From: CAMFLJ01 sp965279255
GTDB taxonomy: Bacteria; Actinomycetota; Acidimicrobiia; Acidimicrobiales; Acidimicrobilacustridaceae
Direction: 5' to 3'
Length of the DNA: 64,000 nucleotides
Assembly (NCBI GenBank): GCA_965279255.1
Contig: OZ257146.1
Location: forward strand, 1,364,001-1,428,000
The position numbers and the translations under genes were made by a program. Positions 48,934-57,116 of the stretch are shown here, in pieces (positions within the stretch are counted from its first letter, which is position 1; every line of letters starts with the position of its first letter). The notes below the pieces were generated by a model. That model ran no database searches. It had not been told where the DNA came from and was given only the letters and a program-made list of their open reading frames with translations.

Positions 48934-49935
48934 TCAGCGGTCGGTGACGCCGGCTGCGACCTTCAGTGCGGCGAGCTGGGACGGTGTCCCGATCCCGATC
49001 AGCACCTGCCCTGCGGTGAGCACGATGTCGGGCCCGGGGTTGGCCCGGAAGGTGCCGTCGGGCTCGCGCAGGCCCATCACCATGGCGCCTGTGGCGTCGC
49101 GGATGTTGGCGTCGCGGATGGACCGGTCCACGAAGGGCGAGCCGGGGTGGACCACGACCTCCTCCAGCCGGAACTCGAGCGACCCGTCGTGCATCACCAC
49201 GTCGAGGAAGTCGACGACGTTCGGCTGCAGCGTGAGCGCGGCCACCCGGGCACCGCCGATGGCCTGGGGGTTCACGACCCGGTCGGCACCGGCCTGGAGT
49301 AGGCGGGCCTCGGCCGACTCGACCCGGGCCCGGGCGATGACGAAGACGTCGGGCCTCACGGCCTTCGCGCTGAGGGTCAGGTAGACGTTGTCGCTGTCGC
49401 CGTTGAGCACGGCGATGAGGGTGGCGGCCCGATCGAGGCCGGCTGCCGCCAGCACCGCATCGTCGGTGGCGTCGCCGACGACGAAGGGAACCGGGGCGTC
49501 GCTCACGGCCTCGTCGCGGTCGACCACCACGACCGTGCGCCCGGCCGCCGACAGGTCGGCCACCGCCCGACGGCCGATGCGACCCCATCCACAGACCACC
49601 ACGTGGTCCGACATCTGATCGATCTCCCGGGTCATGCGGCGGCTCCGGAAATGGTCGGTGAGGCGACCCTCGATGAGTGTCTCGAGGGTCACGGTCAGGG
49701 TGTAGAGGACGGTGCCGGCGCCGACGAGGATCAGCGCCATGGTGAAGACCTTCCACGGCCCGGTGGACTCGCCGACCTCGCGGAAGCCCACGGTCGAGAC
49801 CGTGGTGACGGTCTGGTAGAGCGCGTCGAGCAGGCTCAGACCGAGCAGGACGTAGCCGATGGTGCCGGCGACCACGACCAGGCCCAGCAGCAGGAACCCA
49901 CGGCGGACGGGCCGCCAGGGATCGAGCGGTGTCAC
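48934..49935 (-). CDS. TrkA-domain potassium channel
   Basis: 333 residues. Two membrane helices flank the pore loop with selectivity filter TVSTVGF (about residues 41-47); the cytoplasmic part has RCK N (VVVCGWGRIGRRAVADL with Rossmann Gly-x-Gly-x-x-Gly, about 112-128) and RCK C domains. A ligand-gated K+ channel or K+-conducting homologue of the MthK type. The start GTG 49935 has no ribosome-binding site; it overlaps the stop of a 13-codon leaderless ORF and so is probably translated by reinitiation. Confidence 0.87.
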   Translation of the reverse strand: MTPLDPWRPVRRGFLLLGLVVVAGTIGYVLLGLSLLDALYQTVTTVSTVGFREVGESTGPWKVFTMALILVGAGTVLYTLTVTLETLIEGRLTDHFRSRRMTREIDQMSDHVVVCGWGRIGRRAVADLSAAGRTVVVVDRDEAVSDAPVPFVVGDATDDAVLAAAGLDRAATLIAVLNGDSDNVYLTLSAKAVRPDVFVIARARVESAEARLLQAGADRVVNPQAIGGARVAALTLQPNVVDFLDVVMHDGSLEFRLEEVVVHPGSPFVDRSIRDANIRDATGAMVMGLREPDGTFRANPGPDIVLTAGQVLIGIGTPSQLAALKVAAGVTDR

Positions 49936-49973
49936 CGGGTGGCTGCGCCGAGGCGGCGCAGATGCTTCGTCAC
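49932..49973 (-). CDS. Leaderless 13-codon leader ORF before the K+ channel gene
   Basis: GTG 49973 lies 7 nt after TAGGGT and reads VTKHLRRLGAATR before a TGA that overlaps the channel GTG in the form GTGA. Too short for comparative support; inferred from the promoter position and the overlap. Confidence 0.5.
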   Translation of the reverse strand: MTKHLRRLGAATR

Positions 49974-49980
49974 CTCACGA

Positions 49981-49986
49981 ACCCTA
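49981..49986 (-). promoter_or_regulatory. Leaderless -10 element for leader ORF and K+ channel gene
   Basis: TAGGGT (minus strand), ending 7 nt before GTG 49973 and 45 nt before the channel start. Confidence 0.55.
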
Positions 49987-50015
49987 GTGGCCGACAGGTT
50001 GTGGTCAGCTCTCCC

Positions 50016-50723
50016 TCAGCCGGTGAGCGCCGGGACCGCTGCCGCGACCGCGGGTGCCGGCGTGGCGGCCACGAAGCTCACCCGAACGACGGTGGCCTCC
50101 CACAGGCGGCCGTCGTCCATCGACGACGTCCTGAGGACGATCGCACCGGCCGAACCGGCCGGCGCATCGAAGGTGATGGTCTTCGAGAACGGCCCCAGCA
50201 CCCCCATCGAGCCGCCCTGGAAGAAGGATGTCGTGAGCGGAGCGACGATGCCGTCCTGGCGGATCTCGACGTTCACGGTGCCCTCGAAGGCCGTGCTCTG
50301 GCCCGAGAGCGTGACGGGCGACCCGATCGCCGCCAGCGCGGCCGGCGCCGTCAGCTGCAGGTTCGGTGTCGTCGCGCCCAGCACCCACCAGGAGTCCTCG
50401 GGCGGCAGCTGCCGGAGGATCACCGTGGTCACGGGACCATCGGCGAGCGGTTGGAGCTCCACGGAGCCGGACGATGCATCGCCGGGCACGAACGGGCCCA
50501 CGACCGGATCGACGAAGCCCAGGTACTCGACGGCGAACGACAGCGCCGCCTCGGTCGGGTCGTCGAACCGTACGGGTTGGGAGGCGACGGGCCACACGGC
50601 CGTCGCCGGCTGCTCGGTGGTGGACTGGGACGCCGCCGGGTCGACGGTCTGCGCTGCGACGAACGCCATCATCACCACGAGGACCACCGCGACCGGCATC
50701 GCACATCGCAGGGTTCGCCTCAT
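50016..50723 (-). CDS. Exported protein with Gmad2 immunoglobulin-like domain and C-terminal PALTG
   Basis: About 235 residues. A signal peptide or membrane anchor (MRRTLRCAMPVAVVLVVMMA) leads to a mixed domain of about 100 residues, then a Gmad2 domain (LQLTAPAALAAIGSPVTLSG, ..., GPFSKTITFDAPAGSAG). Gmad2 is the immunoglobulin-like fold of bacterial surface and germination proteins. The chain ends VPALTG, the same type of ending as the two toroid proteins. ATG 50723 with GGAGG upstream is preferred over GTG 50750. Confidence 0.75.
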   Translation of the reverse strand: MRRTLRCAMPVAVVLVVMMAFVAAQTVDPAASQSTTEQPATAVWPVASQPVRFDDPTEAALSFAVEYLGFVDPVVGPFVPGDASSGSVELQPLADGPVTTVILRQLPPEDSWWVLGATTPNLQLTAPAALAAIGSPVTLSGQSTAFEGTVNVEIRQDGIVAPLTTSFFQGGSMGVLGPFSKTITFDAPAGSAGAIVLRTSSMDDGRLWEATVVRVSFVAATPAPAVAAAVPALTG

Positions 50724-50804
50724 GAGCTCAGTGTGCGCCTCCGAGCGCACCAGGAATACGGCCTTCCGTCCGTTCTCCGGCAGCTTGTCCAGCGGCGCCG
50801 CAGG

Positions 50805-51647
50805 TCAGGCGACGATCGTGACCTCGGTGCCCTCGACGACGCGGCCGGCCCTGACGACCGTGGCGTAGACCCCGAGGTTCTGGTCGAGCTCGCGCACGAT
50901 GTGGCGGAGCACCTCCCGATCAGCCGGGATGGTGTCGTTGACGGCCAGGGTGACCATCACGCACCGGGGACAGGCCGACGCGATCTCGAGCTCGACCTCA
51001 CCGACCTTGAGGCGGCGACCGACCCACGAGAACTCCGGGTTGCCGGCCTCGTCGCCGGTGTCGATGACCAGGCTGGGCCGGAATCGCCGTTGGTCGATCA
51101 CTGAGCCCGGGAGGGCCTCGGCGAGCGTGCGCAGGGCCGACGTGGTGAGCACCAGCAGCGGGAACGCGTCGTGATGGGTGCCGGGAGGCGACTCGAACTC
51201 CATGATCTCCGGCGGGAAGATCGAGAAGTCGGGGAACGGCTCGTCGTCCTCGCGGCCGAAGATCGAGCGGAGCTCGACCACGGGGTCGTCGCTGTCGGGA
51301 GCACCCCGCCGGTAGTGCTCGAGGTCGTCGACGGGGGCCAGCCCCTGGAGGGTCACCTCGTGGCCGAGGGCCGCCGAGATGCGCTGATCGCGCTCAGGGT
51401 CGGAGGTGCTCACCGTCGCCCCGTCGGGGAGGGTGATCAACACCGAGCCGTCGGGTCGTGTGCACGCGGAGAAGCGCATGAGGTCGCCGAGCTTCTTCGC
51501 GCCGCGGATCCCGCCCCGGACCTCGTCGCGGATCGCCCAGTGGCGGTCGCCCCTGATGCCCTCGGGGCCGATGTCGGCGCGCTCGACGCGCTCGCCGATC
51601 ATCGACTTCACCGGGTAGTTCCAGATCTGCACGAGCCGCACGGCCAC
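50805..51647 (-). CDS. MOSC domain protein (molybdenum cofactor sulfurase-like)
   Basis: 280 residues. An N-terminal beta-barrel (VQIWNYPVKSMIGERVE...GDRHWAIRD) leads to the MOSC domain, with Cys in ASACPRCVMVTL near residue 230, the proposed sulfur carrier. QRRFRPSLVI is a family motif. Such proteins transfer sulfur or bind molybdopterin in enzymes like mARC. GTG 51647 follows GAGGAACGGGG; a -10 TATCGT lies at 51676-51681. Confidence 0.87.
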   Translation of the reverse strand: MAVRLVQIWNYPVKSMIGERVERADIGPEGIRGDRHWAIRDEVRGGIRGAKKLGDLMRFSACTRPDGSVLITLPDGATVSTSDPERDQRISAALGHEVTLQGLAPVDDLEHYRRGAPDSDDPVVELRSIFGREDDEPFPDFSIFPPEIMEFESPPGTHHDAFPLLVLTTSALRTLAEALPGSVIDQRRFRPSLVIDTGDEAGNPEFSWVGRRLKVGEVELEIASACPRCVMVTLAVNDTIPADREVLRHIVRELDQNLGVYATVVRAGRVVEGTEVTIVA

Positions 51648-51675
51648 CCCCGTTCCTCAGCCGCCGCAGCCGGTG

Positions 51676-51681
51676 ACGATA
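51676..51681 (-). promoter_or_regulatory. -10 element for the MOSC gene
   Basis: TATCGT on the minus strand, with the ribosome-binding site in a leader of about 20 nt. Confidence 0.4.
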
Positions 51682-51708
51682 GCTCCGAGCGGCCGGCCTC
51701 GGCCGGGA

Positions 51709-52206
51709 CTAAGAGGCGAAGTCGTCGGGGTTGACGCTGTCGAGGAAGTCGCGGAACTGCTCGACGACGTCCTCCCCCATGTCCTCGTCGTCGTCGCCCT
51801 CATCGTCGGGCACGAGCCCGGCCTCGGCCACGACCTCGTCGGAGGCGAAGATCGGGCAGTCGATGCGCAGGGCCAGGGCCATGGCGTCGGAGGGACGGGA
51901 CGAGATCCGGTGCTGGTCGCCGCCGGCGACCAGGTGGATCTCGGCGTAGAAGGTGCCCTCCTCGAGGTGGGTCACCAGCACCCGCTCGACCGTGGCCCCG
52001 AGCTCTTCGAGCAGGTCACGCATGAGGTCGTGGGTCATCGGCCGCGGGGTCTGCACGCCGTCGAGGGCGAAGGCGATGGCCGTGGCCTCGGGCTGGCCGA
52101 TGAAGATCGGCAGGAGCCGACCCTCGCCGCCCAGCTCACGCAGGACGACGACCGGGGTGTTGCCCGGCAGCTCGACCCGGACGGCGATCAACTCCATCTC
52201 GACCAT
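51709..52206 (-). CDS. Bifunctional nuclease (BFN/DUF151) family protein
   Basis: 165 residues. MELIAVRVELPGNTPVVVLR, then LLPIFIGQPEATAIAFALDG, are the family core, followed by TFYAEIHL and SRPSDAMALALRI with the conserved SRPSD. The C-terminal tail is acidic. The family shows nuclease activity in plants; the bacterial role is unclear. Rv1829 has the same position next to garA and ftsR. ATG 52206 is fixed by the leaderless -10. Confidence 0.88.
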   Translation of the reverse strand: MVEMELIAVRVELPGNTPVVVLRELGGEGRLLPIFIGQPEATAIAFALDGVQTPRPMTHDLMRDLLEELGATVERVLVTHLEEGTFYAEIHLVAGGDQHRISSRPSDAMALALRIDCPIFASDEVVAEAGLVPDDEGDDDEDMGEDVVEQFRDFLDSVNPDDFAS

Positions 52207-52213
52207 CCATCGA

Positions 52214-52219
52214 ACCCTA
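52214..52219 (-). promoter_or_regulatory. Leaderless -10 element for the BFN gene
   Basis: TAGGGT (minus strand) ends 7 nt before ATG 52206. Confidence 0.6.
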
Positions 52220-52292
52220 CCGGCGGATCGGGCCGGTCGCGGACGCCGAACCCTCATCGGGGCGGTGAGCGCAGAGGTTCGGGCGGCCGCGG

Positions 52293-53504
52293 TCAGGAGC
52301 CGCCCAGGTACTCCCGCAGCGCGGTGCGCACCATGGCCGCCCGCAGGTCGTCGGCGAGCTCGGCGAGGTCCTCGAGCATCTCGACGGCCTGCTGCCGGGC
52401 GGAGGGCCGACGCTGCTTGAGCAGCGGGCTGATCAGCTGCTCGAAGAGGCCTGCCTCACGCTCAGCGGCGACCTTGTACATGCGCAGGTGGCGCGGCTCG
52501 ATGCCGTAGCGGTTGAACCCGGCGGCCAGTCGGGCCACGACGAGGGCTTCCTCGTCGTAGGTGGTGACCTGCCCGTCGGTCTCGCCGGCGATCAGCCCGT
52601 AGCGCTCGAGCTCGCCGATCTCGCGGGCCGAGAGGCCGCTGCGCTCGGTGAGGTCGTCGATCGTGAGGACCGGCACGACCACGTCGGGATCGGGCTCGGC
52701 GCCCGGCTCCGGGGTGGGTGCACCGGGCTGGTGGCCGGTGGGATGGCGACGACGGCCCTTGGGGCCCACGGGCTTGGCGTCGGCGGCCTCTTCGGGCGCG
52801 GGCTCCTCGACCGGGTCGGGCTCGGGCGTCTCGGGGGCCTCGACCAGTCGGCCCACGGCCTCGGCGCGATCGTGCTCGGCGGCCGCGGCGGGTGCGGGCG
52901 CCACCTCGGACGGCCCGTCAGACGGCATCTCGGCATCGCCGGCGCCACGCTTGCCGTTGGCGGCGGGCACCGACGTCTCGTCGCCGGCACCGTTGGCCTG
53001 GGCCTTCGGGGCCGACCCGGAGGTGGAGCCCGATGTCGACGCGGAGGCCGAAGCCGGCACCGTGGCCGCCGCGACGGCGACAGGCTCGGGCTCGGAGGAG
53101 GCCGCGGCGGGACGGGACGGACCGGCGCCGTTGCCCGAAGCCTCGGCGCTGGGCGCAGGGGTGGTGGAGGCCCAGGCCGGAACGGTGGTGGGGTCGGTGA
53201 CCTCGGCGGTCTCGGCCGCCAGCGGCAGCACACCCTCGGGCGTGCCATTGCTCAGGTCACCGGAGGCGAGCCGGTCCTTGATCACCTTGAGCGGCAGGAA
53301 GTGGTCGCGCTGCTGGGTGAGGATCCAGCGCAGCCGCTCGATGTCGTCGTCGTGGAACTTCCGGTAGCCCGACGGGGTGCGCTCAGGATCGAGGAGGCCC
53401 TGGCTCTCGAGGAAGCGGATCTTGGAGATGGTGATGTCGGGGAACTCCGGCTGCAGCAGCGAGAGCACCTCCCCGATCGAGAGGTGGGTGCGTTCGGTGG
53501 TCAT
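52293..53504 (-). CDS. ftsR: MerR family regulator FtsR-like with a long disordered insertion
   Basis: 403 residues. The N-terminal winged helix (LSIGEVLSLLQPEFPDITIS, KIRFLESQGLLDPERTPSGY) matches Rv1828/FtsR, which regulates ftsZ in corynebacteria. The family is about 250 residues; here ~180 residues of Ala/Pro/Ser/Glu-rich low-complexity sequence (about 95-275) interrupt it before the second domain (IDDLTERSGLSAREIGELERYG), which is another helix-turn-helix. The ATG overlaps the garA stop by 4 bp. Confidence 0.82.
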   Translation of the reverse strand: MTTERTHLSIGEVLSLLQPEFPDITISKIRFLESQGLLDPERTPSGYRKFHDDDIERLRWILTQQRDHFLPLKVIKDRLASGDLSNGTPEGVLPLAAETAEVTDPTTVPAWASTTPAPSAEASGNGAGPSRPAAASSEPEPVAVAAATVPASASASTSGSTSGSAPKAQANGAGDETSVPAANGKRGAGDAEMPSDGPSEVAPAPAAAAEHDRAEAVGRLVEAPETPEPDPVEEPAPEEAADAKPVGPKGRRRHPTGHQPGAPTPEPGAEPDPDVVVPVLTIDDLTERSGLSAREIGELERYGLIAGETDGQVTTYDEEALVVARLAAGFNRYGIEPRHLRMYKVAAEREAGLFEQLISPLLKQRRPSARQQAVEMLEDLAELADDLRAAMVRTALREYLGGS

Positions 53505-54004
53505 GACTCCTCGTCGCCCGCCCCTTGGAAGAAGACCAACTTGAACTTGCCGATCTGGAGCTCGTCACCGTTGGCCAGAGGGGCCGAGTCGATGCGCTCC
53601 CGATTGAGATAGGTGCCGTTGAGCGATCCGGTGTCGCACGCCTCGTAGCCGCCGTCGGCGGTGTGGCGGATCTCGGCGTGACGCCTCGACACGGTGATGT
53701 CGTCGAGGAAGATGTCGGAGTCGGGGTGGCGACCGGCGGTGACGACCTCCTTGTCGAGGGCGAACCGGCTGCCGGCCTTGGGCCCCCGACGAACGACGAG
53801 CATCCCGACGTCGGCGGGCATCTCGTCGAGGGTGAGGGTGACCTCCTCGTCGACCGGGTCGACCGGCGACACGGGGTGGAACGTGATGGTCGTGTTCTCC
53901 TGCGCGACGGACTCGAGCACCGCGCCGCACGAGGAGCAGAAGTTCGCTCCCAGCGGGTTGCGGTGACCGCAGTTGTTGCAGAAGACCTCGGCCAACTCGC
54001 TCAC
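53501..54004 (-). CDS. garA: FHA-domain protein GarA-like, with an N-terminal zinc ribbon
   Basis: 167 residues. An N-terminal zinc ribbon (CNNCGHRNPLGANFCSSC, residues ~10-27) precedes an FHA domain (VTAGRHPDSDIFLDDITVSR, ..., NGTYLNRERID) that binds phosphothreonine. GarA/OdhI regulates 2-oxoglutarate metabolism after phosphorylation by PknB/PknG; a VTLTLDEM motif before the FHA core may hold the regulatory threonine. Canonical GarA lacks the zinc ribbon. GTG 54004 overlaps the gcvH stop. Confidence 0.85.
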   Translation of the reverse strand: MSELAEVFCNNCGHRNPLGANFCSSCGAVLESVAQENTTITFHPVSPVDPVDEEVTLTLDEMPADVGMLVVRRGPKAGSRFALDKEVVTAGRHPDSDIFLDDITVSRRHAEIRHTADGGYEACDTGSLNGTYLNRERIDSAPLANGDELQIGKFKLVFFQGAGDEES

Positions 54005-54384
54005 GACCCTTCGATCAACCGCCGGTAGCCCTCGACGTCGAGCAGGGCCTCGAGGGCGCTCGGATCGTCGGGCTCGATCACGCAGATCCAGCCTTCGCCG
54101 TAGGGATCGTCGTTGAGGCGCTCGGGGCTGTCGGAGAGGTCGGCGTTGACCGCCACGACCTTGCCGGCCACCGGGGCGTAGATGTCGGAGACCGACTTGG
54201 TGGACTCGACCTCGCTGACCTTGGCCGAAGCCTCGACCTGGGCACCGACCTCGGGGATCTCGACGTACACGACATCGCCCAGCGCGTCCTGCGCGTAATC
54301 GGTGATCCCGACCCTCAACCTGCCGTCCTCGAGACGGACCCATTCGTGGTCGGACGAGTAGCGGAGGTCGTCGGGCAGCTGCAT
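54001..54384 (-). CDS. gcvH: Glycine cleavage system H protein
   Basis: A 127-residue lipoyl carrier. The lipoylated Lys is in VESTKSVSDIYAP; DHEWVRLEDG and ITDYAQDALGDVVYVEIPEVG are the family strands. It carries the aminomethyl group between GcvP and GcvT, which are encoded elsewhere in the window. ATG 54384 is fixed by homology and the -10. It overlaps garA by 4 bp (GTGA). Confidence 0.95.
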   Translation of the reverse strand: MQLPDDLRYSSDHEWVRLEDGRLRVGITDYAQDALGDVVYVEIPEVGAQVEASAKVSEVESTKSVSDIYAPVAGKVVAVNADLSDSPERLNDDPYGEGWICVIEPDDPSALEALLDVEGYRRLIEGS

Positions 54385-54391
54385 GTGGCGA

Positions 54392-54397
54392 ACGCTA
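54392..54397 (-). promoter_or_regulatory. Leaderless -10 element for gcvH
   Basis: TAGCGT (minus strand) ends 7 nt before ATG 54384. Confidence 0.6.
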
Positions 54398-54483
54398 CCC
54401 GATCGACCTCGGGGCGGACACGGCCGATCGCCGCGGACCGCCCGGTGACCTCAGGCTGACGTGGAGGGTGAGCCCTCGGCCCC

Positions 54484-56970
54484 TCAACGGACCATCTGAC
54501 GGATGCGGCGGGCGTACTCCTCGGCCAGGCGCCGCGCGGCGTCGCCGGAGCTGCCCTCGGCCCAGATGTGGGTGACCGGCTCCTCCGGATCGGGCAGCGC
54601 CAGGGCCCAGCCCTCGGGGTGGATCACCTTGACGCCGTCGACGAGCACGACCTCGCGGTCCTTGCTCTGCTCCATCAGCGTGCGCATCACCGCCCCCTTC
54701 TGGTCCCAGGGGGTGACGACCTGCTCGTGCACCACGTGGGTGCGGGGCAGGTCGGCGACGATGTCGGAGAGCTTGGTGTCGTGCTTGGCCAGCAGGTCGA
54801 GGACCTTGACGAAGGTGGCGGCGGCGTCGAAGCCCGGCATGAAGCCCGGGAGGATGAAGTTGCCGGTCTGGTTCCCGGCGAAGCCGACGCCCGCCACCAT
54901 CGAGGCGTCCATCAGGGCGGCGTTGGAGAGCTTCGTCCAGGTCACGCCGATGTCGTTCGCCCGCAGGAGCTTCTCGGCCTTGGCCGTGGTGTTCACCGGG
55001 AGCGCCACCCGGTCACCGAAGAGGTTCCCGGGCAGGAGCGTGAGGATCGCCAGGAGCGACTCGGTGTGGCTCAGGACGTGGCCCTCGTCGTCGATGAGGC
55101 GCAAGACCTCACCGTCGGGGTCGATGACACCACCGAGCTGGGAGCCGGAGGTGCGCACGAGGTCGCCGACCTGGCGGGCGTGCTCGTCGATGTCGGACCG
55201 CAGCACCCCGGCGGTGGACACGAACGGGTTGACCGCCAGCACCTCGAGGCCGAGCTTGGCCAGCACGTTCGGCATGGCGAACGAGGTCGAGCCGTACGTG
55301 TAGTCGATCACGATCTTGAACGACGCCTTGCGGATGGCGACCACGTCGACGGTGGACTCCAGGGCGGTGGCGTAGTGCTCGAGGGCCCGGGGGGCGAAGC
55401 CGATGTCGCCGATCTCGCCCGGGAAGACCCGCCGGAAGTCCTGGCGGGCGTAGAGCCGCTCGATCTTGCGCTGGGTCTCCTCGGTGATGTCGAGGCCGTC
55501 CTGGTCGAAGAAGCGGATCACGACCGACTGGGGGTCGTCGTTGGCGAGCCGGATCGTGAGCCCACCCCGGGCGGCGGGTCGCCGCATGATGAAGCGGGTC
55601 ACGGGCACCGAGGCGACCTCGAGGTCCTCGACGTTGACGCCGACCCCGTTGAGGCCCGCCATCATCGCCCGCTTCAGCATGCGGGCCGAGCGGCTGGAGT
55701 CACGGGACGTGATGACCGTCGAGCCCTTCTTGATCATGCCGCCGTAGGCCATGGCGACCCGGACCGCGAACTCGGGGGTGATGTCGACGTTGGCCAGGCC
55801 GGCGACCCCTTCGGAGCCGAACAGGCTGCGGGCGCCACGCGACTCCCACACGATCGACTCGTTGACGACCGCACCGGCCTCGATGGTCTTGAAGGGGTAG
55901 ACCTTCACGCCCGGGCCGAGCTGGGCCTCGTCGCCGAGGAAGCACTCGTCGCCGATGACGACGCCCTCCTCGGTGCGCACCCCGTTGCGGAGGTCGCACG
56001 AGCGGCCGACGACGGTGCCCCGGAGGCGCACGCTGTCGCCGAGGTAGGCGTTGTCGTTCACGACCGTGCGCTCGAGGAAGGCGTCGTTGCGCACCCGCAC
56101 GTTGGAGCCGAGCACGGTGTACTCACCGACGGTGGCGCCGGCCTCGATGCGGCAGTTGTCGCCGATCACGGCCGGGCCGGCGATGGTGGCGTCGGGGTGC
56201 ACGTCGGCGCTCTCCCCCACCCACACGCCCGGGCGGATCTCGAAGCCGGGGATGGAGACCTCGACCTTGGCGTCGAGGATGTCCTTGTGGGCCCGCACGT
56301 AGGCCTCGAGGGTGCCGACGTCCTCCCAGTAGCCCTCGGTGATGGCGCCGAAGAGGGGCTTGCCGTCCTCGAGGAGCTTGGGGAACACCTCGCCCGAGAA
56401 GTCGACGGGCCGGTCGGCCTCGATGTAGTCGAAGATCTCGGGCTCCAGCACGAAGATGCCGGTGTTGATGGTGTCGGAGAAGACCTGGCCCCAGGTCGGC
56501 TTCTCGAGGAAGCGCTCGATGGAGCCGTCCTCGTGGGTGATGACGATGCCGAACTCGAGCGGGTTGTCGACGTGGGCGAGGCCGATGGTGGCCATCGCGC
56601 CCTTCTGGTCGTGGAAGTCGATGATGGCGCCGAGGTCGATGTCGGTGAGCACGTCGCCGGAGATGACCACGAAGCGCTCGGTGAGGTGCTCCATGGCGTT
56701 GCGGACCGAGCCGGCGGTGCCGAGGGGCGTCTCCTCGGTGGCGTAAGCGATCTTCACGCCGAACTCCGAGCCGTCACCGAAGTAGTCGCGGATGGCGTTG
56801 GCCATGAACGCGACCGTGACGACGATCTCGTCGATCCCGTGGCGCTTCAGCAGGTCGACGATGTGCTCCATCATCGGCCGGTTCACCAGCGGGAGGAGTG
56901 GCTTCGGGGCGTTGGAGGTCAACGGCCGGAGTCGGGTGCCTTCGCCCCCCGCCATGATGACCGCCTTCAT
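54484..56970 (-). CDS. Nucleotidyltransferase-phosphomannomutase-like fusion protein
   Basis: 828 residues. The N-terminal third is a sugar-1-phosphate nucleotidyltransferase (MKAVIMAGGEGTRLRPLT, with later EKPTW and EVFPKLL), then left-handed beta-helix hexapeptide repeats (about 250-365). The C-terminal 450 residues follow the phosphohexomutase fold, but the TASHNP serine loop reads RLANDDP and the DGDGDR metal loop reads DPDGEVL, so key catalytic residues are absent. It probably makes GDP-mannose or a related sugar nucleotide, with the C-terminal part in a structural or regulatory role. ATG 56970 with a GGAGGACGGG ribosome-binding site. Confidence 0.85.
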   Translation of the reverse strand: MKAVIMAGGEGTRLRPLTSNAPKPLLPLVNRPMMEHIVDLLKRHGIDEIVVTVAFMANAIRDYFGDGSEFGVKIAYATEETPLGTAGSVRNAMEHLTERFVVISGDVLTDIDLGAIIDFHDQKGAMATIGLAHVDNPLEFGIVITHEDGSIERFLEKPTWGQVFSDTINTGIFVLEPEIFDYIEADRPVDFSGEVFPKLLEDGKPLFGAITEGYWEDVGTLEAYVRAHKDILDAKVEVSIPGFEIRPGVWVGESADVHPDATIAGPAVIGDNCRIEAGATVGEYTVLGSNVRVRNDAFLERTVVNDNAYLGDSVRLRGTVVGRSCDLRNGVRTEEGVVIGDECFLGDEAQLGPGVKVYPFKTIEAGAVVNESIVWESRGARSLFGSEGVAGLANVDITPEFAVRVAMAYGGMIKKGSTVITSRDSSRSARMLKRAMMAGLNGVGVNVEDLEVASVPVTRFIMRRPAARGGLTIRLANDDPQSVVIRFFDQDGLDITEETQRKIERLYARQDFRRVFPGEIGDIGFAPRALEHYATALESTVDVVAIRKASFKIVIDYTYGSTSFAMPNVLAKLGLEVLAVNPFVSTAGVLRSDIDEHARQVGDLVRTSGSQLGGVIDPDGEVLRLIDDEGHVLSHTESLLAILTLLPGNLFGDRVALPVNTTAKAEKLLRANDIGVTWTKLSNAALMDASMVAGVGFAGNQTGNFILPGFMPGFDAAATFVKVLDLLAKHDTKLSDIVADLPRTHVVHEQVVTPWDQKGAVMRTLMEQSKDREVVLVDGVKVIHPEGWALALPDPEEPVTHIWAEGSSGDAARRLAEEYARRIRQMVR

Positions 56971-57016
56971 CCCGTCCTCCGTTCGTCGAGGGCCGACGAC
57001 GTGGCGGCCTGGGGAG

Positions 57017-57022
57017 AACCTA
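57017..57022 (-). promoter_or_regulatory. -10 element for the nucleotidyltransferase fusion gene
   Basis: TAGGTT on the minus strand, about 47 nt before ATG 56970. Confidence 0.45.
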
Positions 57023-57116
57023 CCCCCAGGGGTGGAGGCCGAGCCTCCTCTCCCGGCGGGTCTTCCGGCCCGTTCGCGCGAAGGTCACACGGCCGTCGCC
57101 CCCGTTCACACGCCGT

